Shown here: positions 1-8,097 of the stretch, in pieces
How the letters are laid out: the number at the start of each line of letters is the position of its first letter
How positions within the stretch are numbered: position 1 is the stretch's first letter
Source: SIG307 sp045596385
Lineage (GTDB): Bacteria; Bacillota; Clostridia; Lachnospirales; Lachnospiraceae
Assembly (NCBI GenBank): GCA_045596385.1
Contig: JAZOCC010000007.1
Span: forward strand, 162,186-226,185
Reading direction: 5' to 3'
Length of the DNA: 64,000 nucleotides
Notes under the pieces: model-generated
Told to the model about the DNA's origin: nothing
What the model saw: only the letters and a program-made list of their open reading frames with translations
Database searches by the model: none
Made by a program: the position numbers and the translations under genes

Positions 1-1
1 G

Positions 2-1150
2 GATTTGAAGGAGAAGAAGTTAGAAAAGGAAACGGAAAACTACAGCATTTTTTCGCTGTATGATGCCCGGATGGAGTCCAAATATATCGAGCTTGTAGGC
101 TATTTGGACAGCGGAGAGATTATTTTGTTGCGCTCCAATGTGGAGAGTATGCAGGAAAGCGTCAAGGTAGCCAATAAGTTCCTGTTATATGCCGGTCTGG
201 CCAGTGCGGTCATGATTTCTGTTGTAATGTTTTTTGTCAGTCGCCGGTTTACAAAACCGATTTTGAAGCTGGCGGAGATTTCCAAGGAAATGTCGAAGTT
301 GAACTTCGATGTAAAGTACGAAGCGAAGCGCAAAGACGAAATCGGAACGCTGGGAAACAGTATGAATGTGTTATCGGAAAAACTGGAGTCTGCTATTTCC
401 GAACTAAAGAGTGCAAACAATGAGCTCAAGATGGATATTGAGAAGAAGACCCGGGCGGACGAAGTGCGGAAGGAGTTTCTCTCCAACGTGACTCATGAAC
501 TGAAGACACCGATTGCACTGATTCAGGGGTATGCGGAGGGCTTGAAGGACAATATAAACGAAAGTCAGGAGGACCGGGACTTTTACTGCGATGTTATTAT
601 CGATGAGGCGGCAAAGATGAATACCATGGTAAAGAAGCTTCTGACGCTGAATCAGTTGGAGTACGGAACGACATCGCCGGAGCTTACGCGGTTTGATTTG
701 ACAGCGGTGATTCGTGCGGTGTTAAATTCCGTGGAGGTGCTGGCAAACCAAAAAGAGGTTACGATATGCTTCGACCATACCGAGCCGGTCTATGTGTGGG
801 CGGACGAGTATATGGTGGAGGAGGTATTGACCAATTATGTCAGCAATGCATTTCACCATGTAGACGGAGAACGGCGTATCGACGTCCGGTTGGATCCGAG
901 GGGCGACTGTGTCAGGGTATCGGTATTTAATACGGGTTCGCAGATTCCGGAGGAGGACCTGTCGAATATCTGGATTAAGTTTTACAAAGTGGACAAGGCC
1001 CGCACCAGGGAGTATGGCGGAAACGGAATCGGTTTGTCGATTGTAAAGGCTATTATGGAGGCTCATAACCGGGCATACGGAGTAAAGAATCATGTTTCGG
1101 GCGTGGAGTTCTGGTTTGAATTGGACCACTCTGCAGAATCTCAAAATTAA
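2..1150 (+). CDS. sensor histidine kinase, 5'-truncated by the window
   Basis: The reading frame is open to the first base, so the true start lies upstream; about 382 residues remain. What is left is a transmembrane segment near residues 60-80, a HAMP linker, a coiled-coil stretch, the HisKA dimerisation domain with phospho-acceptor histidine in NVTHELKTP, and a HATPase_c domain with its N box (TNYVSNAF) and G box (GGNGIGLSIV). It would autophosphorylate in response to an extracellular signal and pass the phosphate to a response regulator, presumably encoded just upstream. The sensory part is mostly missing, so the signal cannot be guessed. No partner gene follows; rpmE starts after its own promoter. 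Confidence 0.9.
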   Translation, partial: DLKEKKLEKETENYSIFSLYDARMESKYIELVGYLDSGEIILLRSNVESMQESVKVANKFLLYAGLASAVMISVVMFFVSRRFTKPILKLAEISKEMSKLNFDVKYEAKRKDEIGTLGNSMNVLSEKLESAISELKSANNELKMDIEKKTRADEVRKEFLSNVTHELKTPIALIQGYAEGLKDNINESQEDRDFYCDVIIDEAAKMNTMVKKLLTLNQLEYGTTSPELTRFDLTAVIRAVLNSVEVLANQKEVTICFDHTEPVYVWADEYMVEEVLTNYVSNAFHHVDGERRIDVRLDPRGDCVRVSVFNTGSQIPEEDLSNIWIKFYKVDKARTREYGGNGIGLSIVKAIMEAHNRAYGVKNHVSGVEFWFELDHSAESQN

Positions 1151-1163
1151 TTTAAAAATGCTA

Positions 1164-1192
1164 TTGCTTTTTTGAAAAAACCATGCTATAAT
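1164..1192 (+). promoter_or_regulatory. promoter of rpmE
   Basis: TTGCTT (1164-1169), 17-base spacer, TATAAT (1187-1192): a near-consensus vegetative sigma-70 type promoter about 40 bases upstream of the rpmE start. Confidence 0.7.
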
Positions 1193-1233
1193 GAAAAAGC
1201 TGTTTTAAGTTATGAGATAAAGAGGTGAAAGAC

Positions 1234-1440
1234 ATGAAAGAAGCAATCCAGCCGAAATACTATCAGGCAAAGGTAACCTGCAACTGTGGTAATGAGTTCG
1301 TTACCGGTTCTACCAAAGAGGAAATCCATGTGGAAGTTTGTTCCAAGTGCCATTCCTTCTATACCGGTCAGCAGAAAGCTGTAGCTGCACGCGGTGCTAT
1401 TGATAAGTTCAACCGTAGATATGGTTTAAGCCAGAACTAA
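1234..1440 (+). CDS. rpmE: 50S ribosomal protein L31
   Basis: A 68-residue protein matching zinc-type bacterial L31 in length and sequence: N-terminal MKEAIQPKYYQAKVTC, a CNCG pair, then the CSKCHSFYTG block that completes the zinc site, and the basic tail KFNRRYG. L31 sits on the large subunit at the central protuberance and bridges to the small subunit. An upstream in-frame GTG at 1225 exists, but the ATG at 1234 is preceded by AGAGGTG (1221-1227) and gives the family's usual N-terminus. Its own promoter and terminator make it a single-gene unit. Confidence 0.95.
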   Translation: MKEAIQPKYYQAKVTCNCGNEFVTGSTKEEIHVEVCSKCHSFYTGQQKAVAARGAIDKFNRRYGLSQN

Positions 1441-1462
1441 AAAAACATAAAAGAACAAAAAT

Positions 1463-1500
1463 CAGGTTGAGGTTGTGATAATCTCAACCTGCTTTGCTTA
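1463..1500 (+). terminator. terminator after rpmE
   Basis: CAGGTTGAG (1463-1471) pairs with CTCAACCTG (1483-1491), followed by a T-rich stretch. This is a Rho-independent terminator with a weak U tract. Confidence 0.7.
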
Positions 1501-1528
1501 TAAGACACACACGGAGAAGGAGGTACAC

Positions 1529-2956
1529 ATGAAGTCATCAGGAATCGGAGGACAGGCCGTATTAGAAGGCGTAATGATGAAAAACAAGAGAAACTATGCG
1601 GTTGCTGTCAGAAAGCCGGACGGTGAGATTGCGGTGGAAAAGGGTGAGATGATCAGCGCTACCGAGAAGCATAAAGTGCTTGGTTTGCCGTTACTCCGGG
1701 GCGTAGTCAGCTTTGTGGAGTCTTTGGTACTGGGTGTAAAGATGCTTACTTCTTCAGCGGAATATTTTGAGGATGTGGAGGAAGAACCGGGCAAGTTTGA
1801 ACTTTGGCTCCGAAAAAAGTTCGGAGAAAAGGCGGACAAGTTTATTATGGGCTGTACCGTGTTCCTTTCCGTGGTAATGGCAATTGCGATTTTTATGCTG
1901 TTGCCGCTTCTGATTGTAAGCTTTATTGATGAAAGTGTAGTTTCCTATGAGTGGAAGACCTTGATTGAAGGTCTGATTCGTGTGGCGATTTTCCTGGGAT
2001 ATGTGGTATTGATTTCCCGGTTAAAGGATATAAAACGAGTATTTATGTACCACGGTGCGGAGCACAAAACCATTAACTGTATTGAGCACGGCATGGCGCC
2101 GACGGTGCAGAATGTCAGAGAGTGCTCCAGATTCCATAAGCGTTGCGGTACCAGCTTTTTGTTGTTTGTTATGTTAATCAGTGTGATTTTCTTTCTGATT
2201 GTACGTGTGGAGACATTATGGCTTCGTTTTGTGGTACGTGTGCTGTTTGTACCGGTGATTGCGGGTATTTCCTATGAGTTCATTCGTCTGGCGGGCTCCA
2301 GCGAGTCTAAGATTGTGGGATTTTTAAGTAAGCCGGGACTTTGGTTACAGGGCTTGACCACCAGAGAGCCGGATGACGACATGATTCGTGTTGCGGTAGC
2401 TTCCGTAGAGGCGGTATTTGACTGGCAGGCATATCTGGATGAGAATTTCGAACGGAAGGTTCGTAAGAAGAACGGTAAAGTAAAGGTGGTTCCGGCCGGT
2501 AAGACTGAGCAGGGAAAAGAAACGAAGAAGTCGGCGAAAAAAGCGGAGCATCCGGAAGAGAAAGTGCAGGCTTCAATGGAACAGACGGCAGGAATGCCGG
2601 AACCGGATACGACGTTAGAGACGGCGGTTACAGAGGCTGCAAAGAACGTAGAAAAAGCGGTAACGAAGGCTGAAACTGAGGATATTACGGCGAAGTTCGA
2701 CTGGAGTTTCCCTTCCGCAAAGAAGGAAGAGCCGGACGAGGCAGCGGCGAAGGAAAGCAGAAGCCGTCTGGCGGAAAAGGTTTCTGCGGCGGATAAGGCC
2801 GAAGAGGCAGGAAAGGCAGCAAAGAAAGCGGTTGTTAATACACGCGATACGGAGGATGAGGAGGAAGAGGACGACATTCTTCGTGCGTTAGATAAGTTTT
2901 TCGTATTTGAAGGCGAAGGAACGGTTATGGAGCGTTCCGGAGACAAAGAGCATTAA
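1529..2956 (+). CDS. DUF1385 (YqhQ-like) membrane protein
   Basis: A 475-residue protein of the DUF1385/YqhQ family, recognised by its N-terminal signature IGGQAVLEGVMMK and the central YHGAEHKTINCIE motif. Hydrophobic segments lie around residues 110-135, 155-175, and two near 215-255. The biochemical role of the family is unknown to me; it commonly precedes prmC and prfA in clostridia, as here. The C-terminal 150 residues are an unusual Lys/Glu/Ala-rich, low-complexity tail absent from short family members. The ATG at 1529 is chosen over an earlier in-frame start at 1475 because GGAGG lies at 1519-1523 and the signature then falls at the N-terminus. Twelve bases separate it from prmC. Confidence 0.85.
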   Translation: MKSSGIGGQAVLEGVMMKNKRNYAVAVRKPDGEIAVEKGEMISATEKHKVLGLPLLRGVVSFVESLVLGVKMLTSSAEYFEDVEEEPGKFELWLRKKFGEKADKFIMGCTVFLSVVMAIAIFMLLPLLIVSFIDESVVSYEWKTLIEGLIRVAIFLGYVVLISRLKDIKRVFMYHGAEHKTINCIEHGMAPTVQNVRECSRFHKRCGTSFLLFVMLISVIFFLIVRVETLWLRFVVRVLFVPVIAGISYEFIRLAGSSESKIVGFLSKPGLWLQGLTTREPDDDMIRVAVASVEAVFDWQAYLDENFERKVRKKNGKVKVVPAGKTEQGKETKKSAKKAEHPEEKVQASMEQTAGMPEPDTTLETAVTEAAKNVEKAVTKAETEDITAKFDWSFPSAKKEEPDEAAAKESRSRLAEKVSAADKAEEAGKAAKKAVVNTRDTEDEEEEDDILRALDKFFVFEGEGTVMERSGDKEH

Positions 2957-2968
2957 AGGCGGGATATT

Positions 2969-3814
2969 ATGACTTATTCCGAATTGATGGCGGACGGAGT
3001 AAATTTGCTTGCGGAGGCCGGGTTTGATGAGGCACGTACCGATGCGAGAATTCTTTTGTTTCATGCATGCAATATGGATTTTATGTCTTTTCTGCGTGAT
3101 GGAGCGTTAGAAGTGCCGGAAGAGCAGAAGGAATGTTTTCGGACCATGCTTGTAAGACGAATGAAGCATGAGCCGGTGCAGTATATTACAGGAGAGCAGG
3201 AGTTTTGCGGTTTGCGCTTTTGTGTACAACCGGGTGTTTTGATTCCGCGACCGGAGACGGAGTTGTTGGCAGAGGCGGTATTTACAGAAGCGAAGGGGAA
3301 GCGGGTACTTGACATGTGTACCGGTTCCGGATGCATCGCAGTGACGGTGGCAAAGTTTGGTGAGCCTGCCCATGTGGCGGCATCGGATTTTTCCCCGGAG
3401 GCGCTTGCTGTGGCGAAGAAAAATGCGGAGCTTTTGGATGCGGATGTGACGCTCTTTCATGGGGATTTATTCGAGCATGTGGAAGGTATGTATGACATTA
3501 TTGTTTCCAATCCACCCTATATTAAGAGCGCGGTGGTTGAGGAGCTGATGCCGGATGTAAGGGAGTTTGAGCCTCGTATGGCGCTTGACGGGAGGTCGGA
3601 CGGATTACTGTTTTACCGAAGAATTGCAGCAGAGGCGAAGGGGTATCTGACTTTGGGAGGCCGACTGATGTTTGAAATCGGTCACGACCAGGGAGAATCG
3701 GTACCGGAGATTCTGGTGGCGGAAGGATACGTGTCGGTTGAAGTGAAAAAGGATTATGCCGGACTGGACCGGATGGTGTTTGCGGTTTGGCCGGGTGATA
3801 ATAAGGAGATATAG
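2969..3814 (+). CDS. prmC: release factor glutamine methyltransferase PrmC
   Basis: A 281-residue SAM-dependent methyltransferase that methylates the glutamine of the GGQ motif of release factors, in the cytoplasm. The N-terminal helical substrate-binding domain is followed by the SAM-binding motif (VLDMCTGSGCIAV) and the diagnostic NPPYIK motif near residues 180-185. That NPPY tetrapeptide holds the target amide, and IPRPETE precedes the SAM site as usual. The gene ends two bases before prfA, whose product is its substrate, so the pair is translationally coupled. Full length, no oddities. Confidence 0.96.
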   Translation: MTYSELMADGVNLLAEAGFDEARTDARILLFHACNMDFMSFLRDGALEVPEEQKECFRTMLVRRMKHEPVQYITGEQEFCGLRFCVQPGVLIPRPETELLAEAVFTEAKGKRVLDMCTGSGCIAVTVAKFGEPAHVAASDFSPEALAVAKKNAELLDADVTLFHGDLFEHVEGMYDIIVSNPPYIKSAVVEELMPDVREFEPRMALDGRSDGLLFYRRIAAEAKGYLTLGGRLMFEIGHDQGESVPEILVAEGYVSVEVKKDYAGLDRMVFAVWPGDNKEI

Positions 3815-3816
3815 AG

Positions 3817-4890
3817 ATGTTTGATAAGTTAGAGGATTTGTTACAGCGTTACGAAGAGCTTCAGAATGAGTTAAGCGACCCGAACGTAGTAAACGACCAG
3901 GCGAGATTCCGTAAGCTCATGAAGGAGCAGAATGATTTGGCGGATATCGTGGCAGAGTATAAGCGTTATAAGCAGACAAAGCAGGATATTGAAGATAGCC
4001 TTCTTTTGCTTGAAGAGGAAAGCGACGAAGAGATGCGTGAGATGGCAAAGGAAGAGCTTTCCGAGGCAAAGGACCGCTTAGAGGAGTGCGAACAGAATCT
4101 GAAGATTTTACTCATTCCGAAGGATCCGAACGATGAGAAGAACGTTATCGTGGAAATTCGTGCAGGTGCGGGCGGTGACGAGGCTGCGTTGTTTGCGGCA
4201 GAGCTTTATCGTATGTATGCAAAGTATTCAGAGACCTTCCGTTGGAAGATTGACTTGATGAATGTAAATGAAAACGGGATCGGTGGCTTTAAGGAAGCGG
4301 TGTTTATGGTAAACGGCCAGGGCGCGTACTCGAAGCTTAAGTACGAGAGCGGTGTACACCGCGTACAGCGTGTACCGGTAACCGAGTCCGGCGGACGTAT
4401 CCATACCTCCACCGCGACCGTAGCAATTATGCCGGAGGCTGAGGAAGTAGACGTAGAGCTTAATATGAATGATTGTAAGTTTGATGTATTCCGTGCATCC
4501 GGTAACGGCGGACAGTGTGTCAACACCACCGACTCCGCGGTACGTCTGACCCATATTCCGACGGGTATCGTGATTTCCTGTCAGGATGAGAAGTCCCAGC
4601 TTAAGAACCGTGATAAGGCATTAAAGGTGCTTCGTGCAAAGCTGTACGAACTGGAGCTTGAGAAAGCGCACGATGCCGAGGCGGAAGCAAGACGCAGCCA
4701 GGTGGGTACCGGTGACCGTTCCGAGAAGATTCGTACCTACAACTTTCCGGACGGACGAGTAACCGACCACCGTATTAAGTTGACGACCCACCGATTGAAT
4801 GAGATATTAAACGGTGATTTGACCGAAGTGATAGATGCACTTACCGCAGCGGACCAGGCAGCGAAGTTGGCGAAGATGGCAGAAGCATAA
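3817..4890 (+). CDS. prfA: peptide chain release factor 1
   Basis: A 357-residue class I release factor recognising UAA and UAG stop codons in the ribosomal A site. The codon-recognition tripeptide region reads RVPVTESGGRIHTS (PVT, type RF1 rather than the SPF of RF2). The catalytic GGQ lies in RASGNGGQCVNTTDSA at about residues 230-240 and is the glutamine modified by PrmC from the gene just upstream. The N-terminal coiled coil (residues 1-100) and the C-terminal domain are intact. The start ATG at 3817 follows AAGGAG. The intergenic repeats that follow may end this transcript. Confidence 0.97.
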   Translation: MFDKLEDLLQRYEELQNELSDPNVVNDQARFRKLMKEQNDLADIVAEYKRYKQTKQDIEDSLLLLEEESDEEMREMAKEELSEAKDRLEECEQNLKILLIPKDPNDEKNVIVEIRAGAGGDEAALFAAELYRMYAKYSETFRWKIDLMNVNENGIGGFKEAVFMVNGQGAYSKLKYESGVHRVQRVPVTESGGRIHTSTATVAIMPEAEEVDVELNMNDCKFDVFRASGNGGQCVNTTDSAVRLTHIPTGIVISCQDEKSQLKNRDKALKVLRAKLYELELEKAHDAEAEARRSQVGTGDRSEKIRTYNFPDGRVTDHRIKLTTHRLNEILNGDLTEVIDALTAADQAAKLAKMAEA

Positions 4891-4963
4891 GCGGAGCGAA
4901 TAGCGCGAATGTAGCTCGGAGTAAAAATGTTTCTTGTAGAAACCAAGCAAAAATAAATGAAAA

Positions 4964-5047
4964 CGAGAGCGGACTCCGCAAAAATATTTGCAGGAGTTTG
5001 CTCTCGTTTTCATTTAGAAGAAGCGAAGCTTCGGACTACGGAGTAGT
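4964..5047. repeat. 84-bp hairpin-rich repeat, copy 1
   Basis: An 84-base unit repeated at 5120-5203 with one mismatch seen (G/A in the right arm of the hairpin). The left half is an almost perfect inverted repeat: CGAGAGC at 4964 pairs with GCTCTCG before TTTTC, with ACTCC/GGAGT and an AT-rich centre inside. The right half carries GAAGCTTC and an ACTACGGAGTAGT mini-palindrome. It lies directly behind prfA and could act as a terminator. It encodes no recognisable protein. Confidence 0.85.
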
Positions 5048-5119
5048 CTTTTTGCGTATTTAAGCACATGAGCCAAACGGACACCGAGGAAATGCGAAGC
5101 ATTTTCGAGGTGGACGTTG
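5048..5119. other. spacer between the two 84-bp repeats
   Basis: 72 bases with a further small inverted repeat (AAATGC, GAA, GCATTT at 5090-5104). No gene. The non-coding stretch 4891-5366 otherwise holds only the two repeats and an AT-rich leader before the first xylanase, with a TATAAT at 5262-5267 lacking a convincing -35 box. Confidence 0.5.
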
Positions 5120-5203
5120 CGAGAGCGGACTCCGCAAAAATATTTGCAGGAGTTTACTCTCGTTTTCATTTAGAAGAAGCGAAGCTTCGGACTACGGAGT
5201 AGT
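5120..5203. repeat. 84-bp hairpin-rich repeat, copy 2
   Basis: Second copy of the unit at 4964-5047, in direct orientation and offset by 156 bases. One substitution changes a pairing base of the long hairpin (GTTTGCTCTCG to GTTTACTCTCG). It is followed by the AT-rich leader of the xylanase operon. Confidence 0.85.
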
Positions 5204-5366
5204 AAATAAGAACAATCTGTTAACATTTCGAAAAGGACTTCCCTTTTTCATTTATTCGTATTATAATTAATGACGTAATTTGCCAAGGTACAGTGTTAAA
5301 TTTTTGATAAAATAGTGATATTTTAACCACTGTCGGCAGGAAATGATTAAAAGGAGAAGAAAGTTT

Positions 5367-6626
5367 ATGAGAAAAATGAAATTGGCTTTACTCGCAGCAG
5401 TAATGGTCGTTGCACTGGCTGCCTGCGGAACCAAGGACAACAATGTAAATACCACCCCGGAACCGACCGCGGCAACACAACCGACTGTGACTCCGGAACC
5501 GACCGCAACCCCGGAACCGACTGCGACTCCGAAGCCGACCGCAACTCCGAAGCCGACCGCAACTCCGATTCCGGAATTTACGCAGACCTTTAAGGATGTA
5601 TACGGAGAGTACGGTTTAAAGGCCGGTACCTGTATGTCCGAGTTTATGTCTTATGATGCAAGAAGCACCGAGTTTATTAAAAAGAACTTTAACAGTATTA
5701 CGTTTGAGAATGAGCTGAAGCCGGATTACATTTTGGATCAGGAAGCAAGTAAGGCAGCAGGAGACTTGGTAGTAAAGCTCGGTCCGGCAACCGAGAGTAT
5801 GCTGAAGTGGTGCCAGGATAACAATATGGCAGTGCGTGGTCATACCATTATCTGGCACAGCCAGACTCCGCAGTGGATTTTCTACGATAACTTTGATACC
5901 AGTGGAAATCTGGTAGGCAGAGAGGTAATGCTTGCCCGTATGGAAAGCTACATAAAGCAGGTCTTCGAAGTGCTGGAGGAAAAGGGTTATCTGGATATGT
6001 TCTACGCATATGACGTAGTAAATGAGGCTTGGTTGGATGACGGCACCATGCGCCCGAGTAACTGGCTTACTACCATCGGTGAGGATTACTTATGGCAGGC
6101 TTTCTATTTTGCGGATAAGTATGCGCCGGAACATGTAGATTTGTATTACAACGATTTCAATGAGCAGTTTAAGACCGAAGCGTTGTATAACTTCTTCCAG
6201 ACCTTAAAGGATGAGGATGGAAACTACCTGATTGACGGTGTCGGTTTCCAGGCTCACCTTTACACGAAGGATGATTTGGACCTGTATTTTACACATATGG
6301 ATAAGATTGCAACATTAGGTCTTAAGATTAACTTAACGGAGCTTGATGTATGTCTCGGTAAGTACAATGATATCGGATATGCAACCGACCAGAATAAGAA
6401 GATTCAGGGTCAGTTCTACTACAACCTGATCAGCGGTATTATGGAGCGTGTACAGGCAGGCTCTGTAAAGATGGATGCTTTAACCTTCTGGGGCTTTGCG
6501 GATGAACTTTCCTGGAGACAGGAGTACAATCCGTTGTTGCTTGACAGAAAGTGGAAGCCGAAGTATGCTTACGGTGCTGCACTTCTGTTGAAGGAATATG
6601 CCGGCTTTGATGAAGTAACCGAATAA
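5367..6626 (+). CDS. GH10 endo-1,4-beta-xylanase, lipoprotein
   Basis: A 419-residue secreted xylanase. The N-terminus has a lipoprotein signal peptide with lipobox LAAC at about residue 20, so the enzyme should be anchored to the outer face of the membrane. A Thr/Pro linker of repeated TPEPTA and TPKPTA units (about residues 30-70) leads to one GH10 barrel. The acid/base glutamate is E220 in DVVNEAW and the nucleophile E325 in LTELDV; WHSQTP is the usual GH10 subsite signature. The ATG at 5367 is preferred over 5343 because AAGGAGAAG sits just before it and the signal peptide then starts cleanly. It shares an operon with the paralogue 30 bases downstream. No carbohydrate-binding module is seen. 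Confidence 0.95.
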   Translation: MRKMKLALLAAVMVVALAACGTKDNNVNTTPEPTAATQPTVTPEPTATPEPTATPKPTATPKPTATPIPEFTQTFKDVYGEYGLKAGTCMSEFMSYDARSTEFIKKNFNSITFENELKPDYILDQEASKAAGDLVVKLGPATESMLKWCQDNNMAVRGHTIIWHSQTPQWIFYDNFDTSGNLVGREVMLARMESYIKQVFEVLEEKGYLDMFYAYDVVNEAWLDDGTMRPSNWLTTIGEDYLWQAFYFADKYAPEHVDLYYNDFNEQFKTEALYNFFQTLKDEDGNYLIDGVGFQAHLYTKDDLDLYFTHMDKIATLGLKINLTELDVCLGKYNDIGYATDQNKKIQGQFYYNLISGIMERVQAGSVKMDALTFWGFADELSWRQEYNPLLLDRKWKPKYAYGAALLLKEYAGFDEVTE

Positions 6627-6656
6627 GCGGGCTTGTATAAGGAGAAGAGAATAGTT

Positions 6657-7934
6657 ATGAGAAAATGGAAATTAGGTGTTCTTGCAGCGGCATTGGTGTT
6701 TGCGTTGTCTGCCTGTGGAACAAAAGATACCGGTGTTGACCCTACGTCGGCACCGACAGCAACAGTGGCACCGACTGTGACTCCGGAACCGACAGCGACA
6801 GTGGCACCGACGGCAACGCCAAAGCCGACCGCCACTCCGAAGCCGACGGCCACTCCGCTTCCGACGCAGGCACCGGAAGTAGAAGAGACCATTAAGGATG
6901 TAATGGCTGAGTACGGTATGAAGGCGGGGACTTGTATGTCTGCGTATATGTTATACGATACCAAGTGCCAGGAGATTATCAAAAAGAACTTCAACAGTAT
7001 TACCTTTGAAAATGAGCTGAAGCCGGATTATGTATTCAACAAAGAGAAGAGTATAGCGGCAGGAGAGCTGGTAGTTGAATTTTCCGAGGATACGATTAAG
7101 CTTTTGGATTGGTGTAAGGAAAACGGAATGGCGGTACGCGGACATACGTTAATTTGGCACAGCCAGACCCCGAACTGGATTTTCTACGAGAATTTTGATG
7201 AAAGTGGCGCTATGGCAAGTAAGGAAGTTATGCTGGAGCGTATGGAGAGCTACATTCGTCAGGTATTTGAGTTGCTGGAAGAGCAAGGATATATTGATAT
7301 GTTCTATGCCTATGACGTAGTAAACGAGGCATGGATGGAAGACGGTTCTCTGCGTAAATGGTGGGCAAACTGGTATACCACTATCGGAGAGGAGTACTTA
7401 TGGTATGCATTCTATTATGCGGATAAGTATGCACCGGAGCATATTGATTTGTTCTACAACGATTATAATGAGCACTTAAAGGGTGAGACCTTGTACAATT
7501 TTGTAAATACTTTGGTAGATGAAGAAGGTAATTATTTAATTGACGGTGTAGGCTTCCAGGCACATGTTTATACAGAGGATGATTTGGACCAGTATTTTGC
7601 TACCGTTGAAAAAATCGGCTCTACCGGACTTAAGGTGACCTTAACCGAGCTTGATGTTCATCTCGGAAAGTGGGAGCATCCTCTTGAGCCGACCGATGAG
7701 AATTTCAAGGTACAGGGTCAGTTCCTCTATAATTTGGTCAAGGGTCTTGTGGAAAGAGCTCAGGCAGGTAAGGTAGAGATGAATGCTTTGACTTACTGGG
7801 GATTTACCGATAAGCTCTCTTGGAGAAAGGAATACAATCCGACGTTATTTGATACGGAGTATCGTCCGAAGTACGCATATTATGCAGCGTTGCAGTTGAA
7901 GGAATATGCGGGCTTTGACGAGGTAACCGAATAA
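6657..7934 (+). CDS. GH10 endo-1,4-beta-xylanase, lipoprotein (paralogue)
   Basis: A 425-residue paralogue of the preceding xylanase with the same architecture: signal peptide with lipobox LSAC, a Pro/Thr linker with VAPT, TPEPTA and TPKPTA repeats, and a GH10 catalytic domain. The acid/base is E224 (DVVNEAW) and the nucleophile E331 (LTELDV). Both proteins end in the same GFDEVTE, which points to tandem duplication. An insertion (KWWANW) after the acid/base loop distinguishes it and may alter the aglycone subsites. The ATG at 6657 follows AAGGAGAAG. It is cotranscribed with the upstream gene and ended by the hairpin at 7945. Confidence 0.95.
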   Translation: MRKWKLGVLAAALVFALSACGTKDTGVDPTSAPTATVAPTVTPEPTATVAPTATPKPTATPKPTATPLPTQAPEVEETIKDVMAEYGMKAGTCMSAYMLYDTKCQEIIKKNFNSITFENELKPDYVFNKEKSIAAGELVVEFSEDTIKLLDWCKENGMAVRGHTLIWHSQTPNWIFYENFDESGAMASKEVMLERMESYIRQVFELLEEQGYIDMFYAYDVVNEAWMEDGSLRKWWANWYTTIGEEYLWYAFYYADKYAPEHIDLFYNDYNEHLKGETLYNFVNTLVDEEGNYLIDGVGFQAHVYTEDDLDQYFATVEKIGSTGLKVTLTELDVHLGKWEHPLEPTDENFKVQGQFLYNLVKGLVERAQAGKVEMNALTYWGFTDKLSWRKEYNPTLFDTEYRPKYAYYAALQLKEYAGFDEVTE

Positions 7935-7944
7935 TCGGTGTTTT

Positions 7945-7972
7945 AGGGGCGCATAAGCGCCCCTTTGTTTGT
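7945..7972 (+). terminator. terminator of the tandem xylanase operon
   Basis: AGGGGCGC (7945-7952) and GCGCCCCT (7957-7964) form a GC-rich stem with an ATAA loop, followed by TTGTTTG. Confidence 0.85.
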
Positions 7973-8038
7973 GCAGTCGGGAGCAAAAGAAGCATAAGAA
8001 CTTCGCCTCGCCCGGGTCCCTACGTAGAAAAGTAGCAG

Positions 8039-8068
8039 TTGCGTTTTTCAATAGGAAAATGGTATACT
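8039..8068 (+). promoter_or_regulatory. promoter of the GH43-like gene
   Basis: TTGCGT (8039-8044), 18-base spacer, TATACT (8063-8068), ending 29 bases before the start codon. Confidence 0.6.
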
Positions 8069-8097
8069 AAAAGATAGTGGATGTAAGGAGAGTATGT

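Noticed and set aside
2272..2946. Long minus-strand frame of 224 codons opposite the yqhQ-like tail
   Set aside because: It is Ser/Phe/Ala-rich shadow coding opposite a Lys/Glu/Ala-rich tail, without a ribosome binding site.
4964..5203. CRISPR array
   Set aside because: Only two copies of a long 84-bp unit, with a 72-base spacer and no cas genes nearby.
5262..5267. Promoter TATAAT before the tandem xylanases
   Set aside because: No acceptable -35 hexamer at 16-18 bases; kept only as a note in the spacer entry.
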